From assembly GCA_037447655.1 (NCBI GenBank), contig JBBHKE010001514.1, positions 1 through 32,163 of the forward strand: a stretch of DNA of 32,163 bases, in the 5' to 3' direction. The notes below the pieces were generated by a model. It worked only from the letters and a program-made list of their open reading frames with translations. It searched no databases and had not been told where the DNA came from. Shown piece by piece: positions 21,510 to 31,000 of the stretch. Every line of letters starts with the position of its first letter. The stretch's first letter is position 1. The DNA is from Zygnema cylindricum. Its lineage: Eukaryota; Streptophyta; Zygnematophyceae; Zygnematales; Zygnemataceae. The position numbers and the translations under genes are program-made.

Positions 21510-21792
21510 TAGCGATCTAAGAAGATCACATGAAAAGCCCATAACACAACTTACTATAAAGGCGCCGACCAAAGGCCTACCATAAAAACGCCTACTTTTG
21601 AACTATGAACCGGGCCAAACTCGTAAGAAACCTTGTCTGAACCGTTGCCGTTAATACAACATCGAATGTAGCGGTGAGGGAAAAAGTCGTAAAATGAACG
21701 TACAGTCCGGTCAACCACGAAACCGTACCCTATCGTACCGTATTTCTTCCGTATTTCGGACCATACGCAGTCGGACCTCCTTCTTCTTGCAG

Positions 21793-22062
21793 GCAACTTT
21801 GGTTCACACATTGAAACATGTCATGGAGGCTCAATGGGCGGCTCTCAAGTGCGAGCTCGCTTCCCTAGTGATAGTGGATCGTGCGAAAGTCTACGAGTCT
21901 CTGACGTTGCCACGTGTATTCTCTCTTCCAACTCTACGGAAGGTGGTAGAAGAGGAGAGAGTTAGAGAGGACGAAGAAGAAGACGAAGGGTGGGAAGATG
22001 AAGATGGAGAAGGGAGAGATGAAGGAGAGTGCGATGCTGCAATGTTTGAGGCTGCGGATGAG
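21793..22062 (+). CDS. INTS2: INTS2 exon a (first recognised)
   Basis: Acceptor CTTCTTCTTGCAG just before, donor GAG|GTATGA after, phase 0 at both ends. Encodes 90 residues ending in a strongly acidic stretch (about 21948-22030). Homology is weak, but it leads in frame into exon b. The same frame is open back to an ATG at 21694, so either this is an internal exon with an unseen first exon upstream or translation starts at 21694. Confidence 0.65.
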
Positions 22063-25000
22063 GTATGAAATGGCTTAATTGTCATCTTATATTTTAATTT
22101 GTGTAAGAATGTAGAAGCCAGGTAAGGATATTTTGAGAATGCATAGGAAATTTGATGTGTGTGGAGAATTAAGAATCCGTCAGAATTTTTAAAATTGTAT
22201 AAAGAGTTTAAAAATGTGTAAAAATGTTTAAGAATGTACAAGAATTTTTAGCAATGCATAAGATTGTTGAAGAATGTATAGGTTTAAGGTGATGATTAGG
22301 ATTTAGGATGCAAAAATACGGAAATGTATGTGCCAGTATTGTCATTTTGAGTCTAATTTGACTTGTAAGTATGATGACTAAAAATGCAAAAAAAAATCAA
22401 TTGTGGTTGACATGTTTTAGAGTCGATAATGTTATGAATGGTTGGAATTAAATGTTGGACTGTAATTGTGCTTAATGTGATGCCAGAAATTGTAAAAGAT
22501 TAAAACTCATTTCGTAAAAAAATTAGGTGAAAATGTCTTCTGTAGACCTATTATTATTTTACCGAGTCCCAATGGGCATTTTGATAAATATCATTTTTCT
22601 CTTCGCACCATGTGGCACATTCACTCGTTCATATTCTGTTTTCATTCAATGGATCATATTATGTACTTACATTGAATCCGGAGTCGACATGTGTAAAGGA
22701 ATTTGGAAGGAGAAGGAAAGAATGGTGAATGCTGGATCATAAAGTCTTTCGAAGAAGCTATTTTAAGTTGATGTTTCTCAAGTTGTAACAAACTAGCCTA
22801 TGGTCTAAGATTCGATGTCGTAGAGCTGACAATGGCTGTATTTTATAACATCATGGAGTTATGTTTTGTTTGTGTTGGACAGGTGGAGCGAGTAAGGCTG
22901 GTTCTTTTATCTCTAGCCGCCCGAGCAGAAATTTTTGATGCTGCCCTTTGTGCAAGTATTACAGAATCAAACACGCGTGAGATAGAGCTTCTTCATGAAG
23001 ATACAGACGGGCAGGATAAAATTTTTGGCTGCGAATTTTGTCTGCCCGAGCTCCTAAGCCTTCTGCCTGCTGTGGCTCCTCGTTGTCCATCTGATTTTTT
23101 TCCAGGTGTCAGATTTTTCTCTCTCTACCAAGTTGATTCTAGTTTGGAAAATTTGAATTTTCTTGGTTTGCGTCATTTCCGATGAGTTACAGTACACCAA
23201 CAAATGACATGTTTGGTTTTTTCTGTTTTGTTTGATTTCCTTGTTGGTTGTATCACTGCTTCTTCTGGTAACTCACCTTAAGTAAAGTGACCTCACAATC
23301 TCCTTGTATCTCAAGCTCGTTCTTAATTAAGTTTTTATATTCTGTAGTTTATGGGGTACCAGTCATCCTTAGACCTCACCTATGTTTTTTATTTATTTTT
23401 CAATATGGAATGCAGAACGACTCGTTAAGGGCCTTATCCTGGCGCCACATGGCGCCGTCCTGTTGGTTGCGATTTTGCTTCAAAATGTTTTTTTTCGGTC
23501 ACCTGTCATCAGTCTTCTGGCGTCCATATCTCAAGAATCCTCCCTTCATCCATTTCCATGTGGACCGTTACAGTCCACTCTTTCAACTGGGACGTCTGTA
23601 ACTGCCTCAAATACAGCCACGAATCGACTGCCACCCGGCACTCATTCTTTTCCTGGAATCCACTCTCATTTGCCAGGTGGCATCACTCAAACCACAGTCC
23701 ATGGAGGAGGAGGAGGGGGGCCTCCGGGATATCAAAATCAACACCAAAATCAGCAATTTCAACATCAACAACATCAAAATCAACACCAAAATCATCAAAT
23801 TCAACACCAAAATCATCAAAATCATCAAAATCAACATCAACAACATCAGCATCAACACCAAAATCAACATCAACATCATCAACATCAACAACATCATCAA
23901 CAACATCAGCAACTACAACAAAAACCAGAGCTTAAAAAAGCTGCAGTTCCTCCATTGGTCGGTCTAAAAAAGCGTTTAAAGGATGTCATCGTGACAATCA
24001 TCTCGAGATTCTGCCACCTGGCGCCGTCAGAAGCCGTCATGTGTCGCACCGCCCTCCTCTCCTCTCAAACTCTCCCCGATTCGATTCTCCATTTGACTTC
24101 CGAATACATTAAAGACGAGTTCGACTTTCTCTCTGCGACAATTTTAGGTCACGACTCTCCCTTAGAACTTCGACAAGGTCTTGCAGTACACCTTTCCTCC
24201 AATCAGACCACAGTATTAGACGGAAATCTTCCTCGAGGTACTGATTTTAGGTCAGACGAGAGACGAACTTCTGCAATTGGTTCCATCGGGACTAACCAAT
24301 CAAAAGCTCCCTTGGTGCCAGCTGTCAGGTTTCGGACTGCACTCATGGAAGATGCACAAAAGACAATTTTAGAGTACGGATGGACAGCTAGGACACATAC
24401 GCATCTTCGGCTTTTCTGCGTTTTAGTGCGAATGGGACCGTTGCAACCATCAGTGTCGGAGGTGAGAGAGGGAGGGTGAGAGGGAGGGGGAGAGGGAGGA
24501 GGGAGAGGACGGGGGACGGAGGTAGGAGGGAGAGACGGGGGGACGGAGGTAGAAAGAGGCAGGGAGAGGGAGGGCGTGAGAGGGAGGTGGGAGGGAGAGA
24601 ATGGGGGAGAAGGGGAGTGTGAGAGGTGGAGGAAGAGGGAGAGGCGAAGGAAGGGAGGGCTCTTAAGCGCGCTGAATAAGTTCTTCATGGGTGCAAAATC
24701 TTGTCACAGTTTTCGATCATGTCATTATTTTTTTTGTTTTTTCTTTGAATTCCTACGACAAGTTTGTTGTAACCTTTCAGTTTATATTTTCTTTTATTTC
24801 ATTCTATCTGCATATCTCACCAGAATTTTTTGTCCTTCTCTGTTTCTGTTTCCTTTTGTCCTGCAGATAGAAATGTGGCTGTCAGCTTTAGCTTATCAGC
24901 CTTCCCAGGATGTGAAAGTATCAAATTTGAAATCGGGTCGACGTTCTATGTGTGAGCTTACAATTCGTCTCGGAATAACGTTTCTATGTGTAGTGCCTGG

Positions 25001-28000
25001 TCTCAGCTCTTCCTCTTTTTGTCATTTATATACTACGGCAATTGGACGGCTTTTGAATCCGGGAGAGAGGAAAGGAGTCGTCGTCGGTAGGAAGGAAAAT
25101 AATGTAGATGTTGTGGAAATGGAGGAAGGGAAAGGGAGAGGGAGAGGGAGAGGGAGGAGAGAGGAGGAGGAGGAGGACATGCGGGAGACAGCAGTATGGC
25201 TCACAGTGCAACTTATGTTGAGACGATTTGCAGAAATCGCAGAGGTGAATTTTTTTTTCCTTACTATTTCATTTTTTTTAGTTTTTGCTCTCTCTCTCTC
25301 TCTCTCTCTCTTTCCTTCACCTCTGCAGAAATCGCAGAGGTGTGTTTTTTTTTCTTTTTTTTTTGGGCTCTATTTAAACTTTCTTGTGAACATTGTTTTC
25401 TTTGGCTCTGCTATGTGGTGTCTGATAACATTGTTTTCCCTTTTCTGTTTCCTCGTTTCTTTTTCTTTTTCTTGTCTTCTGTTTTTTTTGTTTCCCATTT
25501 CCTGTTTTCTGTTTTATATTTTCTATTTTCGTTTATTCTCCTCTTACAAACGGTGTTTGTATGGGCAAGTTGTTATAGTTTCTGAAAAAAGTCTTCTCTC
25601 TTTTCTGCTTTAGTTTCTGTTTTCTTTTTCTTTTTCTTTTTCTTTTTCCTTCTCGTTTTTCTGTTCTCTTTTCTATTTTCTTTTTCCTCTTTTCCTCCCG
25701 CCTGCTTTAGATTCGGTTTCCTTTATCGTTTTCTTTCTCTTTTCTGTTTTTTCTCTTTCTCTTTTGTATTTTCTTTTTTCTCTTTCCTCTTTTCTTCTTT
25801 AGTTTTTCTTTTTCCTTTTTTCATTTATGTTTTTTCTCTTTCTCTTTCACTTTCTTCTTTTCTACTTTCTGTCCTGTTGCTTGGTTTATCAACTTTCATC
25901 TAGATTTTCTGATACATTGTTGTCACTTCTATTTCTCCCGTCTCCTTTCCCCTTTCCTCTTTCCTTTTTTTTCTTTTCTTTTTTTCTTTTGCTTCCTCTT
26001 CTCTTTTCTGTTTCCTCTCTATTTTTTCACTTTTTCTCTTTCTCTTTCCTCTTTCTTCTTTTCTTTTTCTTTGCTCTTCCCCTTTCTCTTTCTCTTTCTC
26101 TTTTTTTTTCCCCTTTCTCTCTTGTTCTTTTCTCTCTTTCCACTTTTCTCTTTCCATTTTCCTCTTTTCGTCAGTTAATGATTTGAGCCCCTTCTCTATC
26201 CTTTCTTATAACTTTTTTCTGTTTCCTCTCTTTTGAGACTCCTCTTGTGAACCATTTTGTTTATAGCCATGCTCTCTAGTTTTTGACAATTTTTTTTCTC
26301 TTTTCTCTTTTTTTTTCTTTTGTTCTTTTCTCTTTTCTTTCTCTTGCCTCTTTTCTTTAACTTCTCTTTCTGTTTCCTTCACGCTTTCTCTCTCCTCTTA
26401 TCGTTCTCTTCACACTGTCTCCTTCTCTCTTTTCTCTCTTTCCTATTTTTCTTTCTCTTCACTTTCTGTTTCCTTCTCTTTTCTTTTTTCTTTCTTTCTC
26501 TTTCCTCTTTTCTTTCTCTTTCCCTTTTGTCTCCTCTCTTTTCTTTTCTCTTTTCTTTCTCTTTTCTCCTCTTTCCTTCCGTTGTCCAAATATCCTCCTC
26601 TTCTCCTTCTGGTTCCTTCTCTGTTTCCATTTCCTTCTCTTTCTGTGTTCTTTAACTCCTCTTCCCTTTCTCGTCTCTTCCTCTTTCCTTGTTTCCTTCC
26701 CTTCTCTTTCTGTTTCCTTCTCTTCTCTTGCTGTTTCCTTCTCTGTTTTCCTTGTTTTCCTCCTCTGTCTTCAGTTTGTTCGGTCGTCTCTGGGTGTGCA
26801 CGTAGCCATAAGCAACGCCACACTCTGTGACATAGCGGAGGCGTCGGCCTATGGGGGGCCTCTGGCGGATGCTGCAGCCGTGGTTCGCTCGGTTGCAAAT
26901 TTGAGACCAAGTCGTCCTTTTCACGGACTCGTGTAAGTCTCTTTCAACTACTTTATGTCGTCCTATTCACAGATTTGTGTAAGTCCCTTTCAACCATTGA
27001 CTATTTTATGCCGTCCCATTCTTGGATTCGTATAAGTCTCTTTCTGCTATTCGTGTAAGTCTCTCTATTTGCAAGTTTTCGTTGATGCTATTCATTTTGT
27101 GCCCTCTTTTTGTTTCTTTTTGGGTGTTTTAATGGGAACTCTATATTCAGGTAAGGTTTTATAGATTTCTATAAGGTTTCTAAGGCTTTTACAGGTTTCC
27201 CTTTTATCATTTGAGGTTTTTAAGGAACTTTTCTGATTTTTTATGGTGGATTTTTAGGTGTCCTTTAGTCAAATTATTCTAATGGGGGCCATATAACTCC
27301 CCGGGGTCTCCTATACAGGAGTGCAGTTCACGGTGTTATTTCTGGACCGATTCCGTGCCTCCATTTGGACTGCCTCAAAATTTTATTGAATGGAGGACAT
27401 TTTTTGCGATATAATGAGGATATTTCGGGAGCCGTACTACATTGTTTGAGTCGAGCAACTTTACCAATTCATCCTGTAAGTTGTTATTTTCCTCGAAAAA
27501 ATCATTATTAGTTATTTGGTGAGGTGTTATTTTTCTGGAAATCAAGCCTCCAATGAAGTGTTATTTTCTCGAAAACTAATCATTTGGTGAGTTGTTGTCT
27601 TCTCAATCGACTAGTCATCCGATGAGAATCAATTTTCTTTGTCAGATTTTCGTTCCTTGGAAAATGAATAATACATTGAAATGTTTTTTCCTCGGACTGA
27701 AGTCTTTTTGCCCATGCTCGCCTTTTTTAAAGTTGGGGCCTTGTGGTCCTGAAAATTTAAGATAGAGAATAAACATCCTCCTTTTTGGGATATGAAATCG
27801 TAACACTAGTAAGAGGCCATAGTTAAATACCGTTTTGATTATCCTTATCGATTTTCAATTATTGTACGGATACCGAATCGGCTTATATCGTTGACATTTC
27901 GGAACGATACGCAACACCAAAACTTGTTCACATTCCAGAAATTATTTCGTGATATCCAACACCTTTTGTAATTCCTTAAAGTCCTCAGTGACAAGAATAA

Positions 28001-31000
28001 AAAGCTTAACCTGAAAAGACGGAAGGGTGAAAAAAAACTTCACAAATATTTTATGAGAACTGGCTTGAAACCTCCCTCCCTTCCTTCCTCTCCCTCTCTC
28101 TCTCCCTCTCCCTCTCTCTCCCTCTCCCTCTCCCTCTCTCTTCCTCCCTCCCTCCCTCCTTTCCCCTTCGCTCTCACTCCTTTCTGCCCTCTCTCTGCTC
28201 CTCTCTCCCTCCCTTCCCTTGTCCCCTGTCGTGGCACTTTTCAGATGCTTCCGCCTTTCCTTCAAGCCTTCACAGAAGCTTCCTTCCAGGCTGGCAAGCC
28301 ACGTGGCACCTCCTCTTCCTCCTTGCGACAGCTGTCACCCAGTTTGAATTTTTCGAGTCTTCACTCTCTCCTTCAACCTTGTTGTTGTGCATTAATTCTC
28401 GGAAAAGAAGTGAAGGAAGAGGAACTCGCAAAATCGGCTTTGGGAACATTTTATATGTTGTGTAGAGAACAAAATAGGAGGAGTCATGGAAATATGGGAC
28501 ACGAATTTATGGCAGTTGGGTGGGAACGGAGCGGGAAAGACATCGAAAAGGGGAAGGGAGAGGGGAAAGGAGAAGGAAGAGAATGGGGGATCTTGATGGA
28601 AAGCGTACCGTGGCGACAGCTGGCGGCTGCGATGGAAGACAGGTGGCAAGAATTTGAGGTTTTCTTGCCAGAGGTGAGAGAGGAACAAAAAAAGGGTAAT
28701 TATAAAACAATAGTAAAACGATAGTTTTGATTTTTCTTTTATTGAAAGCATGAAAGGAAGGAAGGAAAAAAGGCAGGTGGCTATAAGCTGAAGCTTTGTT
28801 GCAACATGCGAGAGAGGGAAAATAAACGAGTACAACACTATTATCTTAACATGGACGTTGAGAACTTGGAAAATACGTTACGTCCTTCCTTTATTTGCCT
28901 TTTGTGGTTTTCTTTATCAATATCTGATTTTTTTTTAATAAGGTTTTGTTCTGGTTTTCTTAGTTTTCTTAAACAAAAGCCTGAGGACCGCAAATTATTG
29001 TACCACAAACGTTCACAAATTATGCCTATTCATTGGCTATGAATGGCTGTGAACAATTCTTACTGGATGAAACTAAAACGGATCTCACAGGGAGAAGCTC
29101 CCAAAGGCCCTTCATCGTCTGAATTCTGAATTGCTGAATCAGAAAATCTGATTTCTTTTTGTCTCCTTTTTTGCTTCCCTCCTTTCCTTTGTGTCCAATT
29201 TCCTGCCTTCCCTTCTCTTGTCCCTTGCCTTTTCTTTACTTTTCAATGTGAAGATAATGCTATTTAGCTTCTGGCTTCAACTTTGCTTTTCTTTCTCCCT
29301 TTTCTGTTCTGTTTTTTGGGAATGGGAGATGGCATATTAAACTTATCGATTTTTCTTTTTCTTTTTCTTTTTCTTTTTCTTTTTCTTTTTTCCGACTGAG
29401 TTGCAGTGGCTTGCCATGGCTGATACTCTCCTTCCACACCATTTCTCGGAAAATTTGTTAATTTCACAAGAACGGGAATCAATTTGGTCCACGACAATTT
29501 TGTCAGAATTAATGGGGGAAGAACAATTGGAGAGAGCAAAATTAGAGACGGACAGAAAGAGAGTAGATTGGTCTCCTGTAAAAATCACAGAAAGTTTTAA
29601 AGTTCATTTTTCACAGCCAATGGGAGCCCTTTCTTTGCTTACAAATTGGCGTCATTTGGGAGTGTGGGGAGAGAAGGGAAAAGAGGGGGGGGAGAGGGAG
29701 AAGGAGAGGGAAAGTGAGTTTTGGTTTATGCGAAATGAGTGGGAACAAGAGGCGATAATAGTGAAGGAAGTCGTACCCAAAATTCTTGAAGAAAACTGCG
29801 AGAGAAGATTACAGGAAGGATTTAAATTATGGTGGGAAAACCTCCCTCCAATAGGTCACATGACTCTCACTTCTACTCTTATAAATGCCATGAGGTCAGA
29901 AAAAGAGGAAGAGGAGGAAGAGGAAGAGGAGGAGAACGATTACGGAAGAAAAGAAAATGGTTATGAAAGAGAAAGAATCGGTTTCAAAAGAGGGAGACAA
30001 GAAATTGAAAAAGAGAGATATTTGGACGAGATTCAAACATCCTCGAAGAAATTTAAGACCTTTTCACAAACTCTTTCCTCTCCTCCTCAAGATGTGAGAG
30101 TGAAAAAAGAGGAGTTGGGAGCCTCTATAAGTGGGCTCCCAGACCCCCTTGCATTACTACCGGCCAATCCAAAAGCCTTAAGAGTTTGTCCTCTTCTGCA
30201 TGTGCTGACGAAACAAGTACATCGCCAGCTGTCAGCGTACCATCGCTTTGCCATGTCAGCCATCCTCTTGCCTCCAGAGGGAGGAGGAGGAGGAGGAGGA
30301 GGAGGGAGCCATGGTGGGAAAGAAGCCATGAAGCGAGAGGAGATGTCGGCGGCAATTATGCTTTTAGAGAGGTGAAAATAGAAAAAAGGGCAAATATGGG
30401 GTTAAAACTGGGAGCAAAAAGTGGGAGCGATTATGGGAACAAACATGACAAAAGTGGCATTTTTTTCCTTTTTGACATTACTGGGTACAATTTTATTTTT
30501 TTTAAGCGAAGTCGAGGGTTAAGAGAAAAATACTAAGAACCTGTTCGTTGTCCTCATTATTTATTGTTGGTGGTTTTTATGAAACTGTGTGCCGAATTGG
30601 GAGCAAATACTTTCTATTAATATTGAGTGAATATTCCTCGGGGAAATTTAAGGGCAAAAGGAAAAGTGAGATTTCTTTTTTTGGTTGTTTCCATCATCGT
30701 TTTAATGGTTTCTGTGAAATTGGGAGCAAATAGTGGGAGAAATGGGAGCAAAAACGGGAGCAAAAATGACTAAAAATGGCTGTTGGGTAAATATTTATTT
30801 TCAGTAAAAATTAAGGGAAACTGGAAAAGATGAAGAACCTGTTACCTTGTCCTCAGTATTGTTTTAATGGGGACAAAACTGGGAGTAAAAATGACTGAAA
30901 GGGCTATTGGGTATATCACTTCTTTAAGAGAATTTAGTGAAAGAGGGAAAGGAAGTGAGGACCTGGTCCTCAATTCTCGTCTTGACTCTATTTTTTTTTT

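Larger units (their letters stand above)
20800..21607. mobile_element. 808 bp inverted-repeat element with 7 bp target duplication
   Basis: Terminal repeats CATAGTTCAAAAGTAGG at the left and its reverse complement at the right end. It is flanked on both sides by AACCGGG (20792-20798 and 21608-21614), with one extra G on the left that may make it 8 bp with a mismatch. The length of the target duplication points to a hAT- or Mutator-type family. No transposase is seen. It ends about 185 bp before the first recognised exon of the INTS2 gene. Confidence 0.75.

Noticed and set aside
23558-23967. Ser/Thr/Lys, Ile/Asn and Leu/Met frames over the CAA repeat
   Set aside because: Shadows of the Q/N/H tract of INTS2 exon c. 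Only that frame joins to conserved INTS2 sequence on both sides.
24576-24866. Extension of the exon d frame upstream to 24576
   Set aside because: The stretch before 24867 is a purine tract then a pyrimidine tract ending in CTGCAG. Homology starts only at the acceptor.
25827-26655. Long Phe/Leu/Ser frames on plus and Lys/Glu/Arg frames on minus
   Set aside because: They lie in the polypyrimidine intron d; composition alone keeps them open.
27319-27326. Alternative acceptor at GTGCAG (27326) for exon f
   Set aside because: It breaks the phase from exon e; CTATACAG at 27318 keeps it and gives matching residues.
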